Origin: Epiperipatus broadwayi
Lineage: Eukaryota > Onychophora > Udeonychophora > Euonychophora > Peripatidae
Length of the DNA stretch: 64,000 nt
Direction: 5' to 3'
Assembly: GCA_028023455.1 (NCBI GenBank)
Contig: JAQFVV010000049.1
Span: forward strand, 5,734,855 to 5,798,854
In this document: positions 25,426-37,979 of the stretch, one piece after another
How positions within the stretch are numbered: position 1 is the stretch's first letter
Layout of the letters: each line of letters starts with the position of its first letter
Position numbers and translations under genes: made by a program
Notes under the pieces: model-generated
Seen by the model: the letters and a program-made list of their open reading frames with translations, nothing else
What the model was told of the DNA's origin: nothing
Databases searched by the model: none

Positions 25426-26559
25426 TTCCTCATATTATTAGATCATTATGCATCCATAATATTTATAGGAGAGAGATGAGCTTAACTTACATTGAGATCT
25501 AATCTATTTTTCAAACAATATGTAATTCCAGAACATTATGTAACTTGCTTGTAAGCAATTTACATACTGTCTTAAATAATATTTATTTTTATAAAGCACA
25601 AACAGTCTTGAAATTAAATTGAGAGACTGCAAACCTCTCGCGCTCATCACTATCTAACAGCCAATCAGATCATAAATACAAGTTAGAGAATTTAACAAGA
25701 ATAGGTTGGTCCATCCCATTTTTTACTTGTCTTTCTATATATCCAATCCAGTCTAAAGTACTTAGATCTGAAAGTGTGAATATTAAATATCTTCACACTT
25801 AACTCACTGAGTTTAAATTACAAACATACAGCGTGAAATTCTACGGTTTACTACGCAGTAGTTTTTAGATGTTATAACATGCAGTAACATATGTAAATAA
25901 TATTTATTTTTATAAAGTGCAAACAGTATTGAAATTAAATTGAGAGACTGCAAACCTCTCATGCTCATCACTATCTAATAGTAAAGAATGGGGTGGACCA
26001 CTCTATTCTTGTTAAATTCTCTGTCTTGTATTTACAATCTGATTGGCTGTTAGATAGTGATGAGCGTGAGAGGTTTGCAGTCTTTCAATTTAATTTCAAT
26101 ACTGTTTGCACTTTATAAAAATAAATATTATTTACATACGTTACTGCATGTTATAACATCTAAAAACTACTGCGTAGTAAATCGTAGGATTTTACGCTGT
26201 ATGTTTGTAATTTAAACTCAGTGAGTTAAGTGTGAAGATATTTAATATTCATGCTTTCAGATCTAAGTACTTTAGACTGGCTTGGATATGTAGAAAGACA
26301 AGTAAAGAATGGGGTGGACCACCCTATTCTTGTTAAATTCTCTGTCTTGTGTTTATGATCTGATTGATTGTTAGATAGTGATGAGCGCGAGAGGTTTGCA
26401 GTCTCTCAATTTAATTTCAATACTGTCCTAAATTAACTAAGTTACATGTTGTCTTAGAATTGCATATTGCTTGGAAAATAGGTTACATCTTAAATATTAG
26501 TTCAGCCCACTCATCTCCTATTAATATATATAGATACATATGGTTTGATAATATGATCG

Positions 26560-26850
26560 GTTGGATTAATGTAATGTCTAGGTGGTATGACTATAATTTC
26601 AAAATCAATAAGGGCTTTGAATGTTTCATTATGAGGTTTTCAATGAAATGGACAGTTGAATAGTTGGAAGAATGAGAAGATTGAAGCCTGTCCATTAAAG
26701 TTTGAGGAATTTCTATCAATATAAACTGAGCACTGATTGTATATGTGTGGAAGATTATGATCTAGCCCACTGATGAGTGCCAGTTCTACACAAAATATGT
26801 ATATTGAGGATCATGTAACTTTTTTTTCCATTTGTATGAACATGTGTATT
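26560..26850 (-). repeat. Dispersed repeat family A, copy 8
   Basis: Inverted partner of copy 7 within the large fold-back; contains GAAGCCTGTCCATTAAAGTT and ACTGAGCACTGATTGTATAT. Confidence 0.75.
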
Positions 26851-26993
26851 GGTTGCTTGAGTTAGAATAAAGGATGAATAGACTGAAAAATCCTGAGTTC
26901 AAGTCCTTCTACTTACATATATAGGAAATATTTAATATAAATAAATTATATAATGCCTTAGAAAAATTAGATATTATATTCTATAAACATTTA

Positions 26994-28230
26994 TAATCTA
27001 TAATATTAATAAGCCAATAAGCTGATACACATGCACTTTGCAGATGTCACTATATAAATGAATACTTCCACTTTTTCAAACCCAAGATAAAGTCTTTAAA
27101 AAAATATAGAATGAATCCACCTATATTTTCGACCCAACCGTATATCTATGGGCAAATCTGAAGTGTTTGAAAAAAAAGAGCGTGAAGTTATTAATTGATC
27201 ACTTTAAATTACTTTTCTACATCGTAAATGAATGACGCCAATAAAATTTCTAGAATTTACAATACGTCATTCTTATAATTAAACATATGTAAACAAGACA
27301 TTTATTTTCTTATACAGCACGATGTTTTTGTTCTATAATCTATAATATTAATAAGCCAATAAGCTGATATACACATACGCTTTGCAGATGTCACTATATA
27401 AATGAATACTCCCACTTTTTCAAACCCAAGATAAAGTCTTTAAGAAAATATAGAATGAATCCACCTATATTTTCGACCCAACCGTATATGTATGGGCAAA
27501 TCTGAAGTGTTTGAAATGAAGAGTGTCAAGTTATTAATTGATCACTTTAAATTACTTTTCTACATCGTAAATGAATGACGCCAATGAAATTTCTAGAATT
27601 TATGATATGTCATTTTTATAATTAACATATGTAAACAAGACATTTATTTTTTTTCTAGCGCGATGTTTTTGTTTTTATAATCTATAATATTAATAAGCCA
27701 ATAAGCTGATACACATGCACTTTGCAGGTGTCACTATATAAATGAATACTCCCACTCTTTCAAACCCAATATAAAGTCTTTAAGAAAATATAGAATGAAT
27801 CCACCTATATTTTTGACCCAACCATATATGTATGGGCAAATCGGAAGTGTTTGAAATGAAGAGTGTGAAGTTATTAATTGATCACTTTAAATTACTTTTT
27901 TACATCGTAAATGAATGACGCCAATGAAATTTTTAGAATTTATGATACGTCATTCTTATAATTAAACATATGTAAACAAGACAACTTCACGCTCTTCATT
28001 TCAAACACTTCAGATTTGCCCATACATATACGGTTGGGTCGAAAATATAGGTGGATTTACTCTATATTTTCTTAAAGACTTTATCTTGGGTTTGAAAAAG
28101 TGGAAGTATTCATTTATATAGTGACATCTGCAAAGCTCATGTGTATATCACTTATTGGCTTATTAATATTATAGATTATATAAAAAAAAAACATCGTGCT
28201 ATATAAAAAAATAAATGTCTTGTTTATAAA
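26994..28230. repeat. 342-bp tandem repeat, three copies plus one inverted
   Basis: TAATATTAATAAGCC begins at 27001, 27343 and 27685, an exact period of 342. The third copy is cut at about 27980 and joined to an inverted partial copy (27983-28230) that returns to the same TTGGCTTATTAATATTATAG end. Each unit contains CGACCCAACCGTATAT, TACATCGTAAATGAATGACG and CACGATG next to T-runs. A shorter hairpin at 48.1 kb may be a relative. No coding capacity. Confidence 0.85.
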
Positions 28231-28457
28231 CATTTATATAAAACTACTTTATTTGAAAATTAAAATTAATACTATCAAAAAAATGTACACAAAAATTTAT
28301 TTAGAAAAAAAAAATGAAAGAAAATTATATATTTACATTAAAATATTTTTATGTTGTTTGCAATTTTCTTATTATTATTTACATTAATCATATTTATTTG
28401 TATTCTGATAATAATATATGCCTAGATTGTTGTTGCTATTTTGTAGTCATGTTTAAA

Positions 28458-28465
28458 CATATTTG
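28458..28465. repeat. 8-bp target-site duplication, left
   Basis: CATATTTG, identical to 30136-30143 on the other side of the element. Confidence 0.75.
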
Positions 28466-30135
28466 AGTAAAAGCCTGAAATCCGGGCAAAGCCACTTGGA
28501 GGGTTGATGCTAGACAAAATCAATGAAATATAATGTTACCGGGCTGCCACAACTTTTTTCTTTTTTTATACAACAAGGTTTTTTTTTCTTCTAATATTGA
28601 TTAACCAAATAATTTTTATTTCATTTAGAACATGATTTCTTTATTATTAAACAAATTTTGATATTCATTTTCGTTACTTTTTGTGGGTTTTTTGTTGGAA
28701 CCTGATATTTTTTCAACAAATTTTGCTAATTGTATTTTTTCCTTTTTATCATTTGACAACTTTGGACCGTTTCATGACATCAAAAATACCACTGAAAAAA
28801 TAGAATACAATTATTTGTGACTTGTTTAGAACTTAATTCTACCTTTCTTTTATTTTTATTTTTTTGTCTTGACTAAATGGTTTTTCTTATTATTATTATT
28901 AATTTTACTTTTTTTTAAAAAAACAACTTGTTATCACTTTGATTTAGATTATGTTTGAATTAGCCTTTTTTTTTTGGCTACTACAAGAAACAGCTTTTTG
29001 AGTGGGGGAGGGGGGTAATTCATAATATTTATTATTAACAAAAAGACAACAAAAATAGTCAATTATTTTAACAGCACTGAAAAAAGAGAATCAACTTTGG
29101 GACTTGTTTCGAATTTTGATTTCTTTTTGGTTGACGTAAGTGTTTTTCTTAATATTAAATCCAAATTTACTTTTTTGTTTTTGCCGATTCAAAAATTGTT
29201 TTCAAACACCCACCCACACTCGGAAAAAGAATTGTAACCAAAAAGTCAAGAATTTAACCTTTTTTTTCTTTTTTTGAAACCACTTTTTCTCACTTTTTAC
29301 TTTGATTTCTATTTCATTCGAATTACTTTTTTTTTTTTTTTTATCCTTCTACAATAAACTGCTTTTGGGGGTGGGTGTATTTTGTAATTTGTTATTCTTA
29401 ACAAAAAGTCAACCAAAGTCATCATTTATTTTAACCCCGCTGCAAAAAATTGAATTCAAATACTTGTCAATTTCGAATGAAATAAAAAAAAAAGGACACA
29501 AACTTTGGACTTTTTAAAATTATTTATTCGATTTTATTGCTATAATAAAAAGTGGACCTTACGTGTGCCTGACAAAAAAAAAAACCCGCAATCTCACACA
29601 CTTTCTGTACTCGGCAATTTATCTGAAGAAAAGTTTCAAAATTGCACGTTCGTCTCAGATCTTTTAGTGGTCTCGAATATTTTCCCCACCATGCTGAAAT
29701 GTGACTTAACATGTGAGCTTTGGCGAAACCTGTTCGAACATACACTTTGCCAATTTTTTTACATATTAACCTTTTTTTCAGGAAGGGTGGGAACCATATG
29801 ACAATTCTTAATAATTAACAACATTTTTTTAATCGAAATGACATTACTGTATTATGGAGATTTGAAAAAGTCATACCGCCTTGAAATTTAAACACCCTCA
29901 AGCGATACGGTAATCAGCTATGAAAAGAACGAAAACGCGTAAATAGCTTCGAAGCACAAGACAGGAAATAATATTTTTGTGCGATGTCATGTAAAGTGGC
30001 CTAACTCAATGGGTTAATACAATACATAAATGTTGTATTAGCCTGTAAGGCTGCGGCCGCCGAAATGGCATTTTTATGTGTTTTGACATGTAAACAATGC
30101 CCCAAGCGGCCATGCCCAGATTTCAGGCTTTTACC
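28466..30135. mobile_element. DNA transposon with TIRs, non-autonomous
   Basis: 1,670 bp bounded by inverted termini: left AGTAAAAGCCTGAAATCCGG, right (complement) GGTAAAAGCCTGAAATCTGG, continuing to about 37 bp with mismatches. An 8-bp duplication CATATTTG flanks both ends. Known: 8-bp duplications are made by hAT, P and Merlin-type transposases; the termini do not clearly match any of these consensus ends. The interior is T-run rich and internally repetitive: three diverged blocks about 330-365 bp apart share a CACTGAAAAAA / ACAGCACTGAAAAAA / CCGCTGCAAAAAA motif. The longest ORF (98 codons, 29505-29801 plus) shows no transposase motif, so it needs a trans-acting enzyme. The right subterminal region is unusually GC-rich (GCGGCCGCCG at about 30053-30062). 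Confidence 0.75.
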
Positions 30136-30143
30136 CATATTTG
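30136..30143. repeat. 8-bp target-site duplication, right
   Basis: CATATTTG, matching 28458-28465. Confidence 0.75.
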
Positions 30144-30702
30144 TCCTAATAATTTATAGCATTTAAATTTTTGAAAAAGCTATAATAAATGTTTGGATTT
30201 TTGTTTTAATTCTCATAATGTACTAACAATGCAAATTCAATGTTTTATTATATTTAAATGTTCAAAATTGTTGATAATTTTTTGTTCAGTTATCTTCTTT
30301 AGATTTTTTTTATTGTTTAAAAATACTGAAATTGGTTTTCTTTTAAATTAAATAGTTTTATATACAAGGATTGTATATTTTTAGACATATTGATGTTTTG
30401 TATTTTTTTAAATAGTAAAAAAAATTTGAAGAAGGTTATTGAATAGTCAAAACTGTTAATTATTTTTGGAAGCTTAAATATAGTAAAATATCGTATTTGC
30501 ATTGGATTAAGTGCATAGAATACTGTAGTGATATTATTTTTCATAGTATTACTAAAATCATTAAAGCAGAAACATTAATGAAACAAATAGAGAATATTTT
30601 AATTTTTGTAGTTTGATTTTTTGATTCCGTAACCAGTAAATAGAGCTTTTTGATAGTTTGAACATTATTTTTCAACAAATTATTTTACTGATTATGTTTT
30701 AT

Positions 30703-30882
30703 GTAAATCTTGTGGAAGGAAATGAATCTTCACATATGTACTATTGGATTATTATATTGAATTTATAAGCATTCACATGTCAATACATGTTTTAAAGCAT
30801 TTACTGATGAGTAGGTGCATGTAAATTTAATATATCAATCCAATAGCATATGCATGAAAATTAATTTCCTTCCACAAGATTT

Positions 30883-30924
<42 letters not shown>
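30703..30924. repeat. Hairpin followed by (AC)n(AT)n
   Basis: Arms 30703-30780 and 30817-30884 are imperfect inverted copies (outer ends GTAAATCTTGTGGAAGGAAA and its complement). The right arm runs directly into an AC then AT dinucleotide tract (30883-30923). Confidence 0.75.
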
Positions 30925-33900
30925 TGTAACATGAATTTTAAATGAAAGAATTTAATATTACCACTGGAGCACAATCTGAATCAAAAGGCATTGTAACTTA
31001 ATATTATATTCATTATCACTGAATAATAATCTAAAACATATTAAGGAGACTAATAAGTTGTAACTATAATAGTCATTGAAATTTATTAATGATCAAAATA
31101 TTAATTATCATTTTTAAGCTTGGTGGCTTTTGTTCATCAACTTCTACTTAAGATTTAAAATAACATCATAATATCAATAATTAGAAACAATAATGCTTGG
31201 AGACTGGTCATTTCTGCTATCTGGTATCTAGTCTATTTCAAGCCCTAGTTAGGCAGCCATTGTATCATCAATAAACAAGTAGAAACTATAAACAAATTAT
31301 TAAGAACAAACTATTATAACTCTGGAAATAATATCAAGTGGGTGAGTACTCTGGTAACTCAATAAAATATCTTCTCAATAAATCCAACAATAGATTTTAC
31401 CCACTTTCATCTCTTGGTTTGATATCAAGTTTATATTTAAGTAAATAACATGTGAATATGGTCTAGCAGGGCACCACTAGGATATCTTAACCTAGACAAA
31501 GTTATATTTTATAACCTTTTTAAATGTACCAGATTTGAACCCCTTTTGGTACCTTATTTTTAACAAAACTGTAGGATTTTGATTTTAGACCCATATCACT
31601 GTATGCACTAATCTTTAAGTAAACACTAAAACATCCTTAAACTAAAGTAGTGTATATAAAACTCATCAGTCCAAAATCATCTCCTAGATCTTAACATAAT
31701 AAATGTGTTTCAATATCTTTATAAGTTTTACTTGCTCATTGTATACTATTACTTTAGGATGGCAATTCACTCATCCTTGCATGATGTAGATGATGGAATG
31801 GTGGTTATTATAATGATTCACGATAAATACCAGGAAATTACTATTTATTTATGGCCTTTAAACATTTATCTAGCTCATTAATTAAAATGCGATGATGATG
31901 ATGATGATAATGATAATGGTTTCAACCACAGCTTTAGAACTAAGCCTTATCATAAAACTTAATTTTTTGAAGTTCATAACTATTGTTTAATCTTAGTATA
32001 TCTAATGAGATCTTAAACAATTAATATTCACCGGTGATGATGAATGATTACAACTAATAAAGAATACCTTAGTGAAAATATATGCCTCATTTAATAAAAC
32101 AAATTAACATTTATTAATGCATTACTAACATATACAGACAATTTAAAGATAAAACTAAGAATTTATATGACTAATAATAATAATAATTGATTATATTGCA
32201 AACATAAGATTAATTTTAAGTTCTTCCTCCTTTCCCATTAAAGATATAATATATGTCAAATTGGATAACAGATTTGCTAAAATTTGCTCTCCACAAGAAA
32301 ATATTTCGTAAAAAAAATATACACTCTTTTTGCACACATAATCTAGATCTTTATGCATCTAAACTTAACATATAAAGTAGAGTGATTAATGAGAAAAATG
32401 TTAGTGGAATCAAAAAAAGATTTCCAAAAACAAGTTTTTAAATTGCTTCTCCCCCTTCCCTCTAAGCTACTCCTAAGATCACTATTTCTTAAATCAAAAC
32501 AAAAAAATCCAATATTTCTAATGTGGTCTCTTATTCTCACATTCATACACCATTATATACATGTAACAAGTTAATATATTACTGTGCCTATGTGTGTTTA
32601 TTCCCATTATAACTAAACATTATTTAAAAACAAAATAATAATACAAAAAAAATCTTTTACATATTAACAAACATTTCATAATTTTAGATTAGTATACAAT
32701 AATACTCTTTAAAAAATAAACTTCATTAATAAGCAGGGTATAATAGTTTTAGCATGCACAAAATTATTACACTTAAGGTTATAGCTATTATTATTGAAGA
32801 AAATTTTGTTTTCAATTGATTTTGGTTGTTTTAAAGTTCTGAGAAAAAAATATAAAACTTTACTGCTCAAATTTTTACCAATAGTCTCTAATATCATAAA
32901 AGTAAATATATAACAAAAATTCATATTACCAGTCCCTTTTCATTTTTGTAGAGGCTTCCAAGAGTTCAAACTTAGTTTTTTAAATGTCTATACTTTTGCA
33001 GCAAACAATTTTCATGGTTCACTGGAACTGTCTCTTTTCCTGAGGCTTATAATTATTTTATGGTGATGATTTTCTTCAGCAGGACCCATTTGGCACTGGA
33101 ACTGTTTCTTCCCTTCCTGTTACACATAATTATTTTAATAAATGGAGTATATCAGGTGTTCTCCCATTTATAAATTTTCTTAGGTTTAAATTCAATCACT
33201 GGAATAACTGAACTAGCTGATTCAATACTTATTAGTAGATTAATTATTTTCCTTCAGCTTTCAAATGCAGGTGAATGTTTTCTTTTACTTAAAATATCGA
33301 ATTTCTCCCCAATCAGCCATAAGGTGTAGAATATTTTTAATTTCAGACAAGTCATTTATTTTTTTCTTTCCTATATAATATGCAGCTCTAAGTGGGCCAG
33401 AAAGCCCAAGATGAAACCTATAGATTTTAACCTGCCATTCTGTTTTCAATCTTCAAAAAAAAACTTTATATTAAAAATGATTTTAAATTGATATCTGGCA
33501 GAATTAAAATGCTTGTCTTTTCCTAGTTTCAAAATTTATAAATCTCTCTATAACTGATTTTTTAGATGGGTTTTATACCTTATTTCTTTTCTATTTTCAG
33601 CAAACTCATTTTTTATTTTAGTAGTGTGACTTTCTCTAGAAACATATTAAAAATCACACTACCTTGATTTTTCAGACTAATCTTGTTTTGAAGTAACATT
33701 GTTTTAATTCTTTTTCTTCACATATCTGTCACAAAATGTCACATCTGAAAATTCTTTTTGATCTAGGATGAGATGACCCTAAATTAGAGTTCTCACATCA
33801 TCTACGCTTTAACAGAGAAACAACCAATCTTTATAACACAAAATTGTTGAGTAAAAAAAAATAATTTAACAGATTTTCTTCTTTTTCTTTTTCAATATGT

Positions 33901-34860
33901 AATAACTGTAGATTTATTTATGCAATGTACACACACTATCATTCAAATCATTTATAAAACTGACCCATTAAAATAATCTGAATGCGTTTTAGAAATTTAT
34001 AGTTTTAATATTTAAAACCAAATTCTTACAACTTTTAAACCCAAATTACCACTATATAGAAAAAATAGAAATAGAGAATACAATAGTAAAATCTAGCTTA
34101 AAGTGTAGACTACTTTTAAAAAAAGTTATTATTTGAAAGATGAGAATGACAAACTAAATAGTTTACACACACACTGCCTATATATGTGTTATAACTTTAC
34201 TTTTTAACAAAAAAAATTAACTATTGAATAATTAAATGTGTGTACTCTTTTTGAGTTTTTTATCAACACACAAACAAATAAATAACATACTGTTTCCCCC
34301 ACTCTCTTTCTGTCTTAGGTTTTTCTGGACTTGATCCTGTAGGGTTGAAACTTGGGTGCCCTACAGCTTCCTTTCCTATATAAAAATGTGATGATGATTT
34401 TTGTTCCACATTTTCTTTCATGCACATTACTACAAATTTAGCTACTGAATAAATTGTAATGGCACAATATATAGTGCTAAATTATTTATTTATATATGAT
34501 TATATGTATATTTAAATCAGCTGCTCAGATTTGTATAAAATGGAACTAAGTTTTTGTATGACTAGAACTCATTTGTGCATGTGCTTACTAATTATATAAA
34601 AAGAAACATGTAATATTATATATATATGTGTGTGTGTGTATGATTATTAAATTCTCTACCTGAGGATAATTAAAGTATCCAGGGAGTAGATACAAGAAAT
34701 AAGTATATGTGATTAAAAATGCTAATAATCTTCCACTGCTTGTTCCATTCTTAACATACTTTTTTTTACCATCTCATTATTCAAAACTGCTTCATGAATT
34801 ATTCTGAGCAATTATATCAATAAGACTATATATATGTTACTATCACTAAAAGTTACTTTT
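30925..34860. other. AT-rich intergenic DNA, no gene seen
   Basis: Only short ORFs (up to 71 codons) on opposite strands, e.g. around 32343-32574, without motifs. A short GATGAT tract lies near 31891. No repeat or RNA gene recognised. Confidence 0.45.
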
Positions 34861-34863
34861 TTT

Positions 34864-34952
34864 CAGCAATGCACTCTTGTGAAACAAACATAAGTATGAA
34901 TAAAGTAGCTAGTTATTCAGACTAGTGTTTTTTCCACAAGAGTGCGCTGCTG
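34864..34952. repeat. Short inverted repeat (18-bp arms)
   Basis: CAGCAATGCACTCTTGTG (34864-34881) and its near-complement CACAAGAGTGCGCTGCTG (34935-34952), two mismatches, 53-nt spacer. Could be the ends of a very small MITE. Confidence 0.65.
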
Positions 34953-35141
34953 GCAATTTGTTGACAATATTTCCAATTTGAATCAACTAGCTATATGCAA
35001 TTGGTTTTCTATATATATCAAATATAACCAATTCATAATGTTGACATTTATTATAAATTAAAATCAAGCCAATTTAATATATACATAACCAACATAGATA
35101 TCTAATATAATAAAATCTAAATTACTATCAGTTATATAATG

Positions 35142-37730
35142 TATGGTATATGAGCACAGACTTTCACACCACCCACCTCTCTCCACTCTATCTAATAACA
35201 CTGATACACCTAAACACATATATGCTGAAAAGATAAATAATCACCAATATACGTATTTCATGCTAAACTAGCAATCATCAGTTGGTCCAGACTATCATCT
35301 TTACACACATATATAGTATAAGTGCTCAGATATATATTAAGATAGACTATCCTCATAGTTTAATGGACAGGCTTCAATCCACTCCACACTCCAACTCTTC
35401 AACCATCCATCCAATTGAAAATCTGATGATGGAATGCTCAAAGGCCACCCTGAGGCTGAGATTATTGTCACACCCATGTTGACCTAAGGTCAATCTGAAC
35501 CCCACATGTACAGGACATAATCCATTTAATACATATGCAAGGATGGGCAGACATCTCTATAATGTAATAAATGAAACACAGGCTTGATATATACCTGTGG
35601 CTATATATATGTAATATAGGGTATATGAGCACAGACTTTCACACCACCCAGCTCTCTCCACTCTATCTAATAACACTGATACACCTAAACACATATATGC
35701 TGAAAAGATAAATAATCACCAATATACATATTTCATGCTAAACTAGCAATCATCAGTTGGTCCAGACTATCATCTTTACACACATATATAGGTATATAAC
35801 AAGCCTGTGTTTCATTTATTACATTATAGAGATGTCTGCTCATCCTTGCATATGTATTAAATGGATTATGTCCTGTACATGTGGGGTTCAGATTGACCTT
35901 AGGTCAACATGGGTGTGACAATAATCTCAGCCTCAGGGTGGCCTTTGAGCATTCCATCATCAGATTTTCAATTGGATGGGAGGTTGAAGAGTTGGAGTGT
36001 GGAGTGGATTGAAGCCTGTCCATTAAACTATGAGGATAGTCTATCTTAATATATATCTGAGCACTTATACTATATATGTGTGTAAAGATGATAGTCTGGA
36101 CCAACTGATGATTGCTAGTTTAGCATGAAATACGTATATTGGTGATTATTTATCTTTTCAGCATATATGTGTTTAGGTGTATCAGGATTATTAGATAGAG
36201 TGGAGAGAGGTGGGTGGTGTGAAAGTCTGTACTCATATACCCTATATTACATATATATAGCCACAGGTATATAACAAGCCTGTGTTTCATTTATTACATT
36301 ATAGAGATGTCTACCCATCCTTGCATATGTATTAAATGGATTATGTCCTGTACATGTGGGGTTCAGATTGACCTTAGGTCAACATGGGTGTGACAATAAT
36401 CTCAGCCTCAGGGTGGCCTTTGAGCATTCCATCATCAGATTTTCAATTGGATGGATGGTTGAAGAGTTGGAGTGTGGAGTGGATTGAAGCCTGTCCATTA
36501 AACTATGAGGATAGTCTATCTTAATATATATCTGAGCACTTATACTATATATGTGTGTAAAGATGATAGTCTGGACCAACTGATGATTGCTAGTTTAGCA
36601 TGAAATACGTATATTGGTGATTATTTATCTTTTCAGCATATATGTGTTTAGGTGTATCAGTGTTATTAGATAGAGTGGAGAGAGGTGGGTGGTGTGAAAG
36701 TCTGTGCTCATATACCCTATATTACATATATATAGCCACAGGTATATAACAAGCCTGTGTTTCATTTATTACATTATAGAGATGTCTGCCCATCCTTGCA
36801 TATGTATTAAATGGATTATGTCCTGTACATGTGGGGTTCAGATTGACCTTAGGTCAACATGGGTGTGACAATAATCTCAGCCTCAGGGTGGCCTTTGAGC
36901 ATTCCATCATCAGATTTTCAATTGGATGGGAGGTTGAAGAGTTGGAGTGTGGAGTGGATTGAAGCCTGTCCATTAAACTATGAGGATAGTCTATCTTAAT
37001 ATATATCTGAGCACTTATACTATATATGTGTGTAAAGATGATAGTCTGGACCAACTGATGATTGCTAGTTTAGCATGAAATACGTATATTGGTGATTATT
37101 TATCTTTTCAGCATATATGTGTTTAGGTGTATCAGTGTTATTAGATAGAGTGGAGAGAGGTGGGTGGTGTGAAAGTCTGTACTCATATACCCTATATTAC
37201 ATATATATAGCCACAGGTATATAACAAGCCTGTGTTTCAGTTATTACATTATAGAGATGTCTACCCATCCTTGCATATGTATTAAATGGATTATGTCCTG
37301 TACATGTGGGGTTCAGATTGACCTTAGGTCAACATGGGTGTGACAATAATCTCAGCCTCAGGGTGGCCTTTGAGCATTCCATCATCAGATTTTCAATTGG
37401 ATGGATGGTTGAAGAGTTGGAGTGTGGAGTGGATTGAAGCCTGTCCATTAAACTATGAGGATAGTCTATCTTAATATATATCTGAGCACTTATACTATAT
37501 ATGTGTGTAAAGATGATAGTCTGGACCAACTGATGATTGCTAGTTTAGCATGAAATACGTATATTGGTGATTATTTATCTTTTCAGCATATATGTGTTTA
37601 GGTGTATCAGTGTTATTAGATAGAGTGGAGAGAGGTGGGTGGTGTGAAAGTCTGTGCTCATATACCCTATATTACATATATATAGCCACAGGTATATAAC
37701 AAGCCTGTGTTTCATTTATCAGTTATATAG
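35142..37730. repeat. 475-bp satellite array derived from family A
   Basis: Minus-strand monomers start at 35791, 36266, 36741 and 37216 (GGTATATAAC marker), exactly 475 bp apart, with a partial fifth at 37691-37730. To the left about 1.4 monomers lie in the opposite orientation (GTATATGAGC at 35146 and 35621, again 475 apart), with the flip at about 35790. Monomers alternate: 1 and 3 carry GGATGGGAGG and GTACTCATA, while 2 and 4 carry GGATGGATGG and GTGCTCATA, giving a 950-bp dimer. A 66-codon ORF recurs in each monomer but is a by-product of the DNA repeat. It lies within a family also dispersed as single copies at 12-27 kb. Confidence 0.92.
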
Positions 37731-37883
37731 AAGAATTAGACTAATTTTTCCATATATTAGAAATTTGGATTATTTAACACTAGATAGCATTGCCAATTGT
37801 ATACGTTAGCTTCTATATGTATATGTGTTTGAGAAGAGAAAAAGAGAATTTGTATCAGTATCATTTTTTTTTCTTGTGTCAAA

Positions 37884-37961
37884 GCATCGGCCAGGAAGCG
37901 AACCCGCAAGCCCGGGACAACTACTTGTAAGGCTGCTGTGCTGACCACGCGGCCACGAACG
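37884..37961 (-). tRNA. tRNA-like sequence (SINE head or tRNA pseudogene)
   Basis: Minus strand, 78 nt: GTGGCCGCGTGGTCAGCA resembles a D-arm/A box and GCGGGTTCGCTTCC resembles the T-arm/B box. A loop reading CTTACAA would give anticodon TAC. Acceptor ends GCGTTCG and CCGATGC pair imperfectly and the T-stem has a mismatch, so a functional tRNA is unlikely. An A-rich stretch follows (AAGAAAAAAAA in the minus reading), as in tRNA-derived SINEs. It is GC-rich against its surroundings. Confidence 0.5.
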
Positions 37962-37979
37962 CTTGACAGTATCAATATT

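Larger units (their letters stand above)
25077..26905. repeat. Large nested fold-back (about 1.83 kb)
   Basis: The left arm (25077 to about 25980) pairs with the right arm (about 26050 to 26905) along its length. Outer ends share AGGATTTTTCAGTCTATT versus its complement at about 26874-26893. Each arm contains a family A copy (25130-25425 plus; 26560-26850 minus) and a block with CTCATCACTATCTAACAGCC. That block occurs four times in all: at about 25630, 25960, 26050 and 26370. The centre is near 26000-26040. No ORF of note. The right outer end contains GAGTTCAAGTCC, which resembles a Pol III B box; this may be coincidence. Confidence 0.75.

Noticed and set aside
28196-28387. 63-codon Lys/Ile-rich ORF
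   Set aside because: Composition reflects A/T runs only.
35282-37529. A 66-codon ORF repeated five times as if a conserved peptide family
   Set aside because: The period is exactly that of the DNA satellite and synonymous sites are as conserved as others; it is a by-product of the 475-bp repeat.
35142-37730. CRISPR-like array
   Set aside because: The repeat unit is 475 bp with no unique spacers, in eukaryote-type DNA.
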